Shown: positions 34,396 to 46,500 of the stretch, piece by piece | How positions within the stretch are numbered: the stretch's first letter is position 1 | Layout: the number at the start of each line of letters is the position of its first letter | Assembly: GCA_026122225.1 (NCBI GenBank) | Contig: JANEZZ010001513.1 | Location: forward strand, 2,508,001 to 2,572,000 | Reading direction: 5' to 3' | Source of the DNA: Heloderma charlesbogerti | Lineage: Eukaryota > Chordata > Lepidosauria > Squamata > Helodermatidae | Length of the DNA: 64,000 nt | Made by a program: the position numbers and the translations under genes | Notes under the pieces: model-generated | Told to the model about the DNA's origin: nothing | What the model saw: only the letters and a program-made list of their open reading frames with translations | Database searches by the model: none

Positions 34396-35417
34396 CACCA
34401 TAGTGCAGAAGGCTGTGACCAGGTGATCTGTGTGCCTGCCTGCTTAGTCTCCTCCTGCCCAGGTGTTAACTGTTGATAGGCAACCGTTCTTGTGGTTATT
34501 TATCTTCACGCTGGACTTGGACAGGACAGTCCTTTAAACAGAGGATGCCTTCAAATAGAGTACAGTCCTCTGGTAGCCCTTCAGCTAGAGGAATATCCTT
34601 GGCCACTCCATGTGGAGAGTGTTTTAAATAGCTCCTTGTGGTAACATTTCCATGGGGTGACGACAATGTGCAATGGATGATCATGGAGGTTATGGATTTT
34701 ATTTACTACAGCACCACAAATGTCATAACATACTATCAAAATGATGTCTGTGTGGTGGACTATAGTCATGTTTATATACTCCTAGGTGGTTCTGGAATGA
34801 ATTGTGGGAGTCCTAGATGGGGATTCCTGATAGCTGTGCCTTCTGCTGTCACTGCAGCAACTGTAAGAGGGCAGTAAAGGCCAGGAAGCTTTGCAGCGGG
34901 GTGTGGGGTAGAATTCCACATACTGATTTTGGAGTATCCACCCAGTTCTTTGGCTGCAGTCTTCTATTTCAGATGATTGTGACAAATATTATAGTGTAAA
35001 CTAGGAAGTGTTCCTCAGAGCCTTCATGTCCTGCCCTTTTCACTGGTAAAAGGCAAGTCTCTGCCTGCCACACTGGAAAAAGTTCATTAAGTTAATTGCA
35101 TCAACATGACATCCCTAGACAGAGTAGTAAACCCATCGTATTAAAAATCAATGTGTCTGTTAAAGACCTTGAGGCAATGATGGGTTGTATCAACTAGACC
35201 ATGAAATATAACTCGTCTTGTAATCCCAGATTCCAATTATCTAGTTAGAAGCCTTTAACTTCTTTCTAACTTGAGCTTTTTAGGTTAGTATACTTTTAGC
35301 CACTAAATAAATTATAGTTTCAGGGCATGGTGATAACATCCAGACCACAGACAGCTATTAAGAATAAATCTGACCATTTTGTTCTGAATCAAATGTAGAA
35401 AATTAATCAAAGATTTA
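34396..35417. other. Noncoding sequence
   Basis: No gene or recognised repeat. Confidence 0.35.
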
Positions 35418-35930
35418 ACAAACTTGCCAGTTTAAGAACAGAGTTAAGGCTATTTCATGTTGGCTCAAGCTCTGCAAAGTCAGGAAACTGGACACATAGG
35501 CTGATGCTTTTAACAGACGTCCCCCACGATCAGTAATGTTGTTGTGCAATGTCACAAATTGTGCTTGCTTAAACATACCCTCCATACACCCACACATTAT
35601 TCCTAGGTTTTTCAGGCCAAAGTCCAGATGGGGAGGATGGAGTGTCTGGGACCAACAAAGATGCCCTGGTTACCCTATTGTTTTATGAAGCATCTGAAAC
35701 TTACTGTATTGCATAGAGGGATCCTCCTGTGAGTTGATCCATGCCTGTTTGTTGCTTGTACGCCAGTACAATTTGTGATATTGCACAACATCATTACTGA
35801 TCACAGGGCACATCTGTTAAGGCATCAGCCTTAACTTCCAATTTCTTGGCTTTGTGGTGCTTGAGCCAAAATGAGATAGTCTTAATGCTGGCCTTAAACT
35901 GGCAGGGTTTTTTTAATCATTGAAGTTCCC
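35418..35930. repeat. Palindromic element with ~170-bp inverted arms, unclassified
   Basis: The left arm (from CTTGCCAGTTTAAG, 35422, to about 35590) is repeated inverted at about 35755-35930 (ending TTAAACTGGCAGGG). Shared pieces are ATTTCATGTTGGCTCAAGC / GCTTGAGCCAAAATGAGAT, and AATGTTGTTGTGCAATGTCA / the complement at 35785. The left arm and centre (to 35720) match 49060-49355 directly. Confidence 0.88.
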
Positions 35931-35945
35931 TGGTTTTCAAAAAAG

Positions 35946-35995
35946 AATTATCATTATCATTATCATTACAGTGTATCATTATCATTACAGTGTTC
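35946..35995. repeat. ATTATC-type short tandem repeat
   Basis: ATTATCATTATCATTATC followed by a duplicated ATCATTATCATTACAGTGT. Confidence 0.85.
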
Positions 35996-36234
35996 TGAAA
36001 GAAACAAAACACAAAGAAGTCTTAACTGAGTCGATGTGTACAACTGAATAGATATGCCCCTGCATGTTCAGAGTACCTTACTTCTGACTAAGCTTGCACA
36101 GGATTCCAGAATAGCTTTTCCCTTTTCCTCCCTCTCTTCCTCCATGATCTGTCAATCAGTAAGAGTGATTCCCTCAACCTTCAAAATTACCTCACTCTTA
36201 TCTCAGTTGACAGTTTCCTGCTACCCCTCCCGCA

Positions 36235-36790
36235 CTGTCAGAATGCTGACAGGAACACTGGAATTCCTCTCAAAACAATGGACTACTGGCAGCATTCTAG
36301 CTTCAGAGTGAAACTGAGCATGCCCAACATAACTTTGCCAGCATTTGCTGCCATGGGCTTTCATGGGGCAGAAAAAATCTTGATAATTTTAAAACCGCTG
36401 CTACGAATTTCACCAAACCAATGAAAGGCACACATACCCTCCTTGACAAGCCTGAATAAAGTAGTTTCCTCCAGAAGTTGAAAGAAATATATGATATGCT
36501 GAGCCGCAGCTTGAAGTAAAAAGTACAAATGTGTCCATTTTCAGCCCTATTGAACGTGCTGTATCTACAGCAATTTGTATTGGATCAGTTTGAAATTTTG
36601 CCCAATTATAGATGTCATGAGGTAGATAATGGATGCAAAGTTCAAGTTATTAGCTCAGTCAGTGACATTTTTATAAGCAGTAGAATTTTGAGACCTCTAA
36701 TGGCAGAACTAGTTTGTGGAGGGGGGTTGATGGGGGAGTTTTTTGCAACTCACCTTAACTAAAGGGATACTCCTGTGTCCCTTTAATTAT
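36235..36790 (+). repeat. Unclassified dispersed repeat, copy 2
   Basis: Direct-orientation relative of 25440-25942: CATTCTAGCTTCAGAGTGAA, TGCTGCCATGGGCTTTCAT, ACCAAACCAATGAAAGG, AAGCCTGAATAAAGTA, AAGCAGTAGAATTTTGAGA, CACCTTAACTAAAGGGATA and CCCTTTAATT. The 36791-36860 tail resembles an L2 3' end. Confidence 0.75.
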
Positions 36791-37049
36791 TGTAAGCTGT
36801 CTTGAGTAATACATACACAGTAGAAGGGCAAGGTAAAAATACTTGCATAAATAAATTTTGAAAAACACACACTCCAAAATGCCATTAATCAACAGTATTA
36901 TATCAGAGCTCCACGGTATTTTACACCAGGATTATGCAGAGTTGTCAACATTATTATTTTTAAAAACCCTCACACATGAATGAAGGATGCAGATCTTGCT
37001 GATTATTACTGTGTTACTAAAGATGTACTGTAATACAAATGTTTGGGAA

Positions 37050-37180
37050 GAACTGCAGCACAGTGGTAGAGCACGTGCTTTGCATGCAAAAGTTCCCAGG
37101 TTCAATCCCTGGCACCTATACTTAAAAACCCCCCAAAATGTTCAGGTAGCAAGTGATGGAAAAAGCCTCCGCCTGAGAAC
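37050..37180 (+). repeat. SINE with tRNA-Ala-like head
   Basis: CAGTGGTAGAGCACGTGCTT (box A), a TTGCATG anticodon-loop-like stretch, and CCCAGGTTCAATCCCTGGCA (box B) match a tRNA-Ala(TGC) pattern. It runs into an A-rich body rather than a tRNA end, and the acceptor stem is lost. Call it a SINE, not a tRNA gene. Confidence 0.75.
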
Positions 37181-37565
37181 CAAATTAGACTTGATGTTAA
37201 TTGTGTGCAAACTATTAATGTTCACACTTAAAAAAAAATGTAAATAGGGGGATCATGACTGGCTGGTGGAGAAGGAGGTTTAACCCTTTCCTCCCATGTT
37301 CTAATCCCAATGAAACTTACCCCGTCCCTGAGCTGCTATTAGCCCCAGGAGACAAGCTTCCATTGGCTCTGATGGAGGCTTCTCTCCCTGGGTTAATCAC
37401 AGCTCTGGGGAAGGGGGGCAATTTTCATTGAAACTGTGCCATGGGGGAAAGAGTTATACCTCCCCTCTCTGCTCATAGTGTTCCTGAATCTGCTTCCCCC
37501 ACCCTCTCCAGCAGCTAATTATTCTGGAAAAACTAGACGACTTTATTGTGTCACGTCTCCTTTGG

Positions 37566-37662
37566 CCCTTGGACCTTGGAGACCGGATGCTAGTCAGAGT
37601 AGACAGTGCTGAGCTAGATGGACAAATAGCATGACCAGGTATAAGGCAGCTTCCTACGTTCC
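37566..37662 (+). repeat. 3' part of the same tRNA-Ala-type SINE
   Basis: TGCTAGTCAGAGTAGACAGT, TGAGCTAGATGGACAAATAG, GGTATAAGGCAGCTTCCTAC. Matches the 3' end of the copy at 6685-6891. Confidence 0.65.
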
Positions 37663-37669
37663 TTCAGGC

Positions 37670-37980
37670 CCAGCCATATCATTAGGCAGAGTGAGGTCGT
37701 CACCTCAGGCGGCAGATGGTGAGGGTAGCAGTGGCAGCCTGGCTGTTGGTTCGAACTCCCCAGATGTTCCACTCTGTCTTGGGAAAAACTGTGTATGCTA
37801 CACAACCTCTCCTGGGTCCCCTAAACTAACCTGCTGCCTCAGGTGTGATGGAAGATGTTATCCCATTGCCAGTGTTGAAGTAAGATTCAACTGCCTGTCC
37901 AGCTGGCTTTTGTACATGATATGGGGACGGGCGCCATCTTGTCCTTTGCCTCAAGAAGCAAAATGTCTTGGGCCTGTGTT
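37670..37980 (+). repeat. MITE-like repeat (CCTCAGGCGGCAG type), copy 2
   Basis: CACCTCAGGCGGCAGATGGT, CCCCTAAACTAACCTGCTGC, TTGAAGTAAGATTCAACTG, GCGCCATCTTGTCCTTTGCC, AAGCAAAATGTCTTGGGCC. Parallels 16679-16915. A further CCACCTCAGGCGGCAGGAG piece lies at 38599-38617. Confidence 0.7.
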
Positions 37981-38639
37981 CCTTGGATGACCAACACATG
38001 CTCATAAAACTTCTACAATCGCATTCCACACATCCAGTATGATAACAATTCACTCTTTGGAGAAAGTTTTTTCCCTGCTACAGAAGTGTAATCTTGATGG
38101 TAGCTGTGGACTTGCTCCAGCGAGGTGGCACTGCACCAGGTGCTCTGGAGAGCTCTGCCGGTTGTTCTCCCACTGCAGCATTTGCCACAATAGGAAAGAG
38201 GAACCACTGGGGCACACAGTAGGTGCTACAGAGAGCACCACCAGCCCTGATCTTCTGCAGCAGCAAATGATGCAGGAGGAGAGCAGCCTAGCAGAGTCTC
38301 TGGAGCAGTCACCTGCCCTCTGACTCGCCCTGATCCTCTCAGGTCCAGAGGGCAGGTGGACAGTCTGAAGAGGTGCATCAGCCAGAAAAGCTCTTTAGAG
38401 AGTTAGCCAGACCCAAATGTCTAGGGGGGCCTTCCTCAGAGCCAGGCACTGGAGGAGGGCTGGCCAAGGAGATAGCTGACGGCAGGTGGTGGAGGTGGAG
38501 GTAGAGGGTTGGGGGGTAGCATGATGCAGGCTGGTGAGGGGTGGGTGATGGATGTCAGCAATGTGGGTGACAGGTGGTGGTGGCACATTTGTGCTCTCCC
38601 ACCTCAGGCGGCAGGAGAGCTTGCACTGACCTTGAACTT

Positions 38640-39428
38640 ACAAAGCAACTAGTTTTAAGTTTCAGCAGCATCATTAAAATATATGCAACAGTAACATGGG
38701 ACAGGTAACACACACTTTTATCTTCCAGAGAAGGGGTATGTTTGGGAGAACTGTAGAAGCTGATCAGAAAACACTTGGTGCCTCAGTTGAGGAACAAACA
38801 TGCATGTTCCCATTCCCACATTACTGTGTACCCACCTTAAAACATATTTATGCATGTCTGTGTCTTCAAGAAGTATAATGTAAAGCAACCCCCAGCTGCA
38901 GCAAGTTCTCCATGAAATTGTTTAGGGTGTGGTAGATAAAATCTGAGGTCCTGCACAAGCCAGAGGAATCCTTCTGAGCTACAAAATGAAGAAACTCAGC
39001 ACTTAAAACACCAGCACTATTGAACACATTTATATCGGTAGTTTGAGAGAGAGAGAGAGATTTTCCCAAGAGGATTGAGCTTTGCCCTATAAACTCCAAT
39101 AAACTTAATTTGAGAGGAGAATGAACTGGGAGTTATTCACCTGGCAGGGATGGAGGAATCAGCTGCCAGAATCAGAATGATGGGAATGCAACATATATTG
39201 TATCTGGTGCTGGTCCTTATTGTATCTGGTGCTGAAAGTGGTTGTTGAAGAGATTGTGGCTCAAACTGGGAAACAATGAGCATTTCATGTTGGTAAATGA
39301 ATCCCACTTAGAATGATACAGACCATAAACCTCTGCATTCATGCAAAGGGGGAAGTGGATATTTCTGAACCAAGAGTCCTGTGAAACACACACTGTGTTA
39401 ATTCACTGATTCTCTAAGGGAGCAATGC
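38640..39428. other. Noncoding sequence
   Basis: No gene recognised. A (GA)8 run at 39045-39060. Confidence 0.35.
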
Positions 39429-39854
39429 TATGGCCACTAGACACTGTCTGGAGGGCCATAGGATATGCTCATTTCCAGGAATCGACCTCGGAGCCCGCAC
39501 TCCAAGGTCGCTTCCCAGAAAACCGACCTCCCCCCTCATCCGTGCTGCCTCAGAGGAAGTGCAGAGAACTCCCGCCCTCCACTCTCGGAAGTCGAGACTG
39601 GAGAGACTGAAAAGGGGCATTCGTTCCGGGGCAGGGAGAGTAGAGCTGCATGTACGACACATCTAATGTAATGGCAACTTCCTCTCCAGGTCCCCCCCCC
39701 CCCGCTGCTAGACAGCCGAAAACAGCTGTCTAGCGAAAAATAGCAAGGCAGGAGAGGTGCAGAGGGAATGATCCCCCCCGTGCCTCTCCTGCCTTGCTTT
39801 GGATAGGCGGCCACCTCCGAGTTCAGAGGCGGCCACCTATCTTGATAGGATTGC
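39429..39854 (-). repeat. GC-rich dispersed repeat, copy 2 (GCAATNCTAT ends)
   Basis: Ends GCAATGCTATGGCC (left, preceded by GGGA) and GATAGGATTGC (right, followed by ACCC) form an inverted GGGNGCAATNCTAT. Inside: GGAGAGACTG pieces, a 13-C run (39691-39703), GACAGCCGAAAACAGCTGTC hairpin, CAAGGCAGGAGAGG repeated inverted, and GGCGGCCACCTCCGAGTTC / GAGGCGGCCACCTA. Reverse copy of 13219-13665. Confidence 0.72.
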
Positions 39855-40086
39855 ACCCAGAGTCTGACAGAGGGCTACTACTGCTAACAATCAGGAAGGC
39901 ATTGTGCAGATATTCTACCATTTTTCCCTTAATGGATTTTCTCCGGTACGGAAAGAGACAAAAGAAGCAGTAGGAAAACATGGGAGGATTACAAATGGAA
40001 GACAGACAACATTGTCTGGACCCCTATGCAGTACTATGAATGAGGCATAAAAGCTTCATCGGGAAGGACGCTCTATAGTTCTAAGT

Positions 40087-40434
40087 CAGGGGTAGGCAAA
40101 CCTTTTGTGCCTATGGGCACATTTGACCATTTGAGAAACTGTCTTAGGGATCACCACAAAATGGCTCCCATCAAAAATATGGCAAAGGACAAGTAACCTG
40201 CCCAAAAGACTGGGTATAGGGCAGAGGTGGGTCTGAGCCCCAACACACTAAACAATACCTTTGAATCCACAGTTTTCAGCACTAACAAAACCTAGTTCAG
40301 AGTTATCCCAGCAGCTGGTAAGAAAATGTGTTGTTGTTGTTTTTTAAGTGGGAGGGGTCGGGCATCTTGGCAGGCACCAAGAAAGGTGTGTGTGGGCATA
40401 TTGGCACCCACAGGCACCATGTGGTCTACCCCTG
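40087..40434. mobile_element. hAT-like MITE
   Basis: Starts CAGGGGTAGGCAAACC and ends GGTCTACCCCTG, an inverted CAGGGGTAG terminus. GTGCCTATGGGCACA near the left is mirrored by TGGCACCCACAGGCACCA at the right. Flanks TTCTAAGT (40079-40086) and TTCTAGAC (40435-40442) agree at five of eight places. Confidence 0.68.
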
Positions 40435-40504
40435 TTCTAGACGGGCAATTGTTCCATGATCAGGTTCCACAGAAGGGATATATTTGGTATGTACCTTTAG
40501 GCAT

Positions 40505-43500
40505 TTGCCTAAATTTGCCCCTTCATGGATCACTGCCTTGTTGTGGCGAAGGGGCTTGCGTAACTCAGTGAAGCCATAAGCTATGCCGTGCAGGGCCACC
40601 CAAGACGGACAGGTCATGGCAGAGAGTTCTGACAAAATGTGGTCCACTGGAGAAGGAAATGGCAACCCACTCCAGTATTCTTGCCAAGAAAACCCCATGA
40701 AACGTATCACAAGGCTAAAAGAGATGATGCCGGAAGATGAGCCCCTCAGGTCGGAAGGTGTCCAATATACTACTGAGGAAGAGCAGAGGGTATTTACAAG
40801 TAGTGTCAGAAAGAGTGAAGCGGCTGGGCCAAAGCCGAAAGGACACTCAGATGTGGATGGTGGTGAAAAGAAAATCCGATGCTGTAAAGAACAATATTGT
40901 CTAGGAACCTGGAATGTAAGATCAATGAATCAAGGTAAGCTGGAGGTAGTCAAACATGAGATGGCAAGAATGAACATTGACATCTTGGGAATCAGTGAAC
41001 TAAAATGGACGGCATGGGCGAATTTAATTCAGGTGACCATCTTATCTACTACTGTGGGCAAGAATCCCTTAGAAGAAATGGAGTAGCACTCATAGTCAAC
41101 AAAAGGGTGGGAAAAGCAGTCCTGGGGTACAATCTTAAAAACGATAGAATGATCTCAGTACGAATCCAAGGCAAGCCATTCAACATCACAGTAATTCAAG
41201 TCTATGCCCCAACCACTGAGGCCGAAGAAGCTGGGGTTGATCGGTTCTATGAAGACCTACAACAACTTCTAGAACTAACACCAAAAAAAGATGTCCTCTT
41301 CATCATAGGGGATTGGAATGCTAAAGTAGGAAGTCAAGAAATCACCGGGATAACAGGCAAGCATGGCCTTGATGTACAAAATGAAGCAGGACAGAGGCTA
41401 ATAGAGTTTTGCCAACAGAACACGCTGATCATAGCAAACACTCTTTTCCAACAGCACAAGAGGCGACTCTACACATGGACATCACCAGATGGTCAATATC
41501 GAAATCAGATTGATTATGTCCTTTGCAGCCAAAGATGGAGAAGCTCTATACAGTCAGTAAAAACAAGGCCTGGAGCTGACTGTGGCTCAGATCATGAGCT
41601 GCTTGTTGCAAAATTTTGGCTGAAATTGAAGAACATAGGGAAAACCACTAAACCATTCAGGTATGACCTCAATCATATCCCTGATGAATATACAGTGGAG
41701 GTGAGGAATAGATTTCAGGGATTAGACCTGATAGACAGAGTGCCTGAGGAACTATGGACAGAGGTCTGTAACATTGTTCAGGAGGCAGCAACGAAATCCA
41801 TCCCCAAGAAAAAGAAATGCAAGAAAGCCAAGTGGCTGTCTGATGAGGCTTTACAAGTAGCTGATGAAAGAAGGGAAACGAAAAGCAAGGGAGAAAGGGG
41901 AAGATATATCCAACTGAATGCAGACTTCCAGAGAATAGCAAGGAGAGACAAGAAGGCCTTCTTAAATGAACAATGCAAAGAAATTGAGGAAAAGAACAGA
42001 ATGGGAAAGACTAGAGATCTCTTCAAGAAAATTGGAGATCTCAAGGGAAGGTTTTGTGCAAAGACGGGCATGATAAAGGACAAAGAAGGCAGGAACCTAA
42101 TAGATGCAGATGAGATTAAGAAGAGGTGGCAAGAATACACAGAAGAACTATACAGGAAAGATCTGAATGTCCCTGATAGCCATGATAGTGCGGTCACTGA
42201 ACTTGAGCCGGACATCCTCGAGAGTGAAGTCAAGTGGGCCTTAGGAAGCATTAGTAACAACAAAGCTAGCGGAGATGACAGTCTTCCAGCTGAGCTATTT
42301 AAAATCCTAAAAGATGATGCTGTTAAAGTGCTGCACTCAATATGCCAACAAATTTGGAACACTCAACAGTGGCCACAAGACTGGAAAAGGTCAGTTTACA
42401 TTCCAATTCCAAAGAAGCGCAACGCCAAAGAGTGTTCAAACTACCGCACAATTGCGCTCATTTCACATGCCAGCAAGGTGATGCTCAAAATCCTACAAGC
42501 TAGGCTTCAGCAGTATGCGAACCGAGAACTACCGGAAGTACAAGCTGGGTTTCGAAGAGGCAGAGGAACTAGAGATCAAATTGCCAACTTTCGCTGGATC
42601 ATGGAAAAAGCAAGAGAATTCCAGAAAAACGTCTATTTCTGCTTCATTGACTACGCTAAAACCTTTGATTGTGTGGATCACAACAAACTGTGGCAAATTC
42701 TTAAAGTGATGGGAGTACCAGACCACCTTACCTGTCTCCTGAGAAACCTGTATGAGGGTCAAGAAGCAACAGTAAGAACCAGACATGGAACAACTGATTG
42801 GTTCAAAATTGGGAAAGGAGTACGACAAGGCTGCATATTGTCACCCTGCTTATTTAACTTAGAGTACATCATGAGAAACGCCAGGTTGGATGAATCAGAG
42901 GTCGGAATTAAGATTGCTGGGAGAATTATCAACAACCTCAGATGCGCAGACGATACCACCCTTATGGCAGAAAGCGAAGAGGATCTAAAGAGCCTCTTGT
43001 TGAGGGTGAAAGAGGAGAGTGCAAAAGAGGGTTTGAAACTCAACATTAAAAAAACTAAAATCATGGCCCCATCACTTCCTGGCATATAGAAGGGGAAGAA
43101 ATGGAAGCTGTGACAGATTTTACTTTCTTGGGCTCCAAGATCACCGCAGACGGTGACTGTAGCCATGAAATTAAAAGACGCTTGCTCCTTGGAAGGAAAG
43201 CTATGGCCAACCTAGACAGCATAGTAAGAAGCAGAGACATCACCTTGCCGACAAAGGTCCGTCTAATCAAAGCTATGGTTTTCCCAGTAGTAATGTATGG
43301 CTGTGAAAGCTGGACTATAAGGAAGGCTGAGCGCCGAAGAATTGATGCTTTCGAACTGTGGTGCTGGAGAAGACTCTTACGAGTCCCCTGGACTGCAAGG
43401 AGGTCAAATCAGTCCATCCTAAAGGAAATCAACCCTGAGCGCTCATTGGAAGGACAGATACTGAAGCTGAAGCTCCAATATTTTGGCCACCTAATGCGAA

Positions 43501-43713
43501 GAGAAAACTCTCTGGAAAAGACCCTGATGCTGGGAAAGACTGAAGGCAAAAGGAGAAGGGGACGGCAGAGGATGAGATGGCTAGATAGCATCACCGATGC
43601 GATGAATATGAACTTGAGCACGCTCCGGGAGAGAGCGCAGGACAGGAAGGCCTGGTGTGTTATGGTCCATGAGGTCACGAAGAGTCGGACACGACTGAAC
43701 GACTACAACAACC
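40505..43713 (+). mobile_element. BovB LINE, copy C, full length (3209 bp)
   Basis: A perfect 12-bp duplication ACCTTTAGGCAT (40493-40504 and 43714-43725) defines both ends. A 5' leader, endonuclease, reverse transcriptase, C-terminal region and a CGACTACAACAACC tail are all present. The perfect duplication and the long open frame (694 aa) mark it as the youngest-looking of the four BovB pieces. The squamate BovB family is known in ruminants as well, where it is thought to have arrived by horizontal transfer. Confidence 0.97.
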
Positions 43714-43721
43714 ACCTTTAG
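40583..43721 (+). pseudogene. BovB endonuclease-reverse transcriptase, three open segments (copy C)
   Basis: 40583-41086 has the N-terminal leader, then LGTWNVRSMNQGKLEV and GISELKW of the APE endonuclease. A 1-nt deletion near 41011 shifts into 41005-43089 (694 aa), with VYAPTTEAEE, FIIGDWNAKVG, SDHELLVAKF, a Lys/Glu-rich linker, YRTIALISHASKVM, FRRGRGTRDQI, CFIDYAKTFDCVDH, GVRQGCILSPCLFN and CADDTTLMAE. Motif C has Cys for the usual Tyr, though both Asp remain, and the YAEYIM stretch has lost two residues. A 7-nt deletion near 43063 ends this frame at LPGI-stop. The C-terminal region (43101-43721) is open from MEAVTDF to SRTRLNDYN. Confidence 0.92.
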
Positions 43722-43725
43722 GCAT

Positions 43726-44497
43726 AGGTAGAAGATGTGTTTGGGGTGGGGTATATTTTTTAACTGTGAAATTCTCACCAGAAATCTGGATACTGAGCCG
43801 CTGCAAACTTTATTGACCACCAAGTTGATCTGAAAAATTATCCATGGATAATTGGGTTGCACTGAGTTTTCTCTTTGTATCAATGAATACAATTTACACT
43901 CTACCAGTTGAATCCAGGCAAATTGCCAAGCAGTGCACACCAGTTGCCTCACTGCAAATTGGTGATTAACCTAACAGTTAGATCCACTTTTGTGAGTGCA
44001 GCCTTATTAATTAAGTAGCAATTGGGTTAATCAAGATACCAAAAGTAGTTTGTTGGAATAAATATTTTATTACCACGGTCATCAATAAAGCAAAAGGAAA
44101 TACCTCAATAAATTCCTTTGTAATACTGTTCAGGCTGTGGCTACTAGTATGTGAACAAATATTTAAAGATCACTTCATTTGCTGTTGGGTAGGGAAGTCA
44201 TTCAAGATGCACAAATTGCTCAAATTTCAGTCACCCATCTAATTAATAGTATGTCATTGTTCATTTATATATTTGTGGCCATTGTAAACAACTGCATTTA
44301 TCAGGAAAGTGATCAGGCTTTTTTCTTTCTGTTGCTTTTTCACAAGCGTTGTTGGTTCAGTATAATTTCATCAGGTCTGTGACCCAGAATTGGAGAAATT
44401 ATACTGATCATACTGGACCAGTCAGTTATTTCGATGGTTTGCCAATGGTGCAACCTAACTGTTCTTTATGGCTGCTTCATATTTCACTAATATAGTC
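43726..44497. other. Noncoding sequence
   Basis: No gene or recognised repeat. Confidence 0.35.
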
Positions 44498-44612
44498 ATG
44501 TCTCAACCAGACCCTGTGGCCCTTGGGATCTTCTTGGACTGTAATTCTCATTTCCCCTACCCTAACCATTGGTCATGCTGGCTGGAGCTGATAGGAGTTG
44601 CAAGGGCTACAG
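44498..44612. repeat. MITE-like repeat (TTGGACTACAACTCCC family)
   Basis: CTTGGACTGTAATTCTCATT, ACCATTGGTCATGCTGGCTG, GAGCTGATAGGAGTTGCAAG. Confidence 0.55.
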
Positions 44613-46500
44613 TTTCCCATCCCTGACCTACAAGATTCAAGGTGATTCAGGAGACACCAACAAACCCCTGAGACCACCACTCCAGAAGACACTGTGCTTG
44701 GGGACCTGGAACACCCTAACCCATGCCATCTCCCAACTCCAGGCTCTTCCACGGTCACCCCTGGGACCCTAGGAGCAGAGACAGCACCGTATCCGAATAG
44801 AAACCCAGACTTGAAGGTGCAGTGACTGGTGGTACAAATCCTCTCTCCTGAGCCCTACATGGGAAGAGGAAGCCAGACCGAATGCATGCTCCAGATACTT
44901 GCTGATACTCCAGGAAGGGATGGGGGAGCTATCAGTTGTGGTATACCTTATCTTGCTTAGCTCTTGTTAGCTACTTTGCTGGACAGCTGCCCTACTATCT
45001 TGAACACCTTGGTTCCTGAACTACTAGACAGGTCACTGGTAAGATGGGCATCTACGCCATACAGTGGGGGTGGGAATTAGCACCATCTACTATGAACAAT
45101 TAAGGACCAATTCAATACATGGAATCTGTGTGTAGACCATCTCGTTTGATGACCTACACTGTACGTGCCTATGGTGAACATGCAGCTGGAAGCAATGGAT
45201 TTTATGGTTTCTCTGTATGGGTATGTGGTACAACATACATTTACATGGGATCATAGTATGCAGTAATTAATATGCAGGTTGTACAGTATTTCTTACATGG
45301 AAGTGCTCTCCATAATGTCTGAAGCAGGTCCCCTTAAGTTCTCATTAAAGGTAGCTGAACTTAAGTGCCAAACACATGGCTATGTTGCTACAGAATACAT
45401 TTAGGCTTCTTCACACTTTTTGAAGATTTCTCTGGATCTGTTATGCTGCGACCTTGAAACACGTTGAATCATTCCCAAGTCTACAAAACTACTGAAAACA
45501 TCACCTCATGTTTACCTCAATCTAGAAAAATATGCTATGTGAATTGGTTGCTAGCATTATGGATTTACTTTCAATCTGGTTCTTCAACATCTGTGTCATG
45601 AGGATGGGAGTTTTAGCCCAGAAAGAAAATGTAATCCTACTGCAGAAAGTTTCAAATGTTGGCAACTATGGAAGGAATGTGTTATAATTAAAAATGGTCC
45701 TGCATTAAACCTTTTCCATCTCGGTACCTCAGACCCAAGATTCATAAATAATCACTTCCAATGTTATGTATAAATCCTTTTACGACCTTCTGCTGCAACT
45801 CTCCAACAACTTTAAGCTAGATCCAGAGTAGATCCTTGGAGTGTAATCCAATGGGATAGATGTCCATAGGACAGAGAGCTCTCAAAGCCCTCCAGCCATC
45901 CTGGTCTAGGGGGCCATAGGATTGCTGCCTTAGGTAGCTCACTGGTAAGAAGAACAGCTCTTTAAAGCCAGTTTCTATCTATTATTGTGGCACAAAGCTG
46001 TTTCTGCAAGCTAGGGCTCCATATCACATCAGTAACTTCTGGAACTGGCAACTTCAAGGGTTGAGTGGCTCTAGTTTGGGGATCCTTGGTCCTGCAGACA
46101 AAGGGAAACAACAGTTCGAACAAGGATTCTTTTATCAAACAGGCCTAAGTAATTATTTAGTAGCATAAAACATACACAACTTTCATGTCCACCTCTTTGA
46201 GAGTATGGAAATTACTTGGAGCACTAAGTTTTTAATGCTTCTATGCACGGACTCATTGTCTAAGCTGAGGACAATATTGTAATCCTGGGGGAAATATATT
46301 TGTTCAGATAAATTTTGACATTGCCAATAGGAGAAAGCTGATCTTATACATTTGTGTTGGAGTTTCAAGGGAGAAACGTATCAGAGAAAGATTACTCTGA
46401 AATACATGGATGTAAAATTCTTATTCAGTATTCCTAGTATTTTGATTAGGCTACACACATGAAGAAATCTAACAGAAATTATTCCTTAGTTGTTAATGTA
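44613..46500. other. Noncoding sequence
   Basis: 1.9 kb with no gene or repeat I recognise. Confidence 0.35.

Noticed and set aside
37050..37125. Functional tRNA-Ala gene
   Set aside because: Boxes A and B are good, but the acceptor stem does not pair and the sequence continues into a SINE body.
40583..41086. Craniofacial-development-protein-2-like host gene
   Set aside because: That name is often given to BovB endonuclease; target duplications and RT downstream show it is a LINE.
44569..44772. Possible exon near 44640-44770
   Set aside because: An open frame exists but there is no acceptor/donor pair, no recognisable protein, and part of it overlaps a MITE-like repeat.
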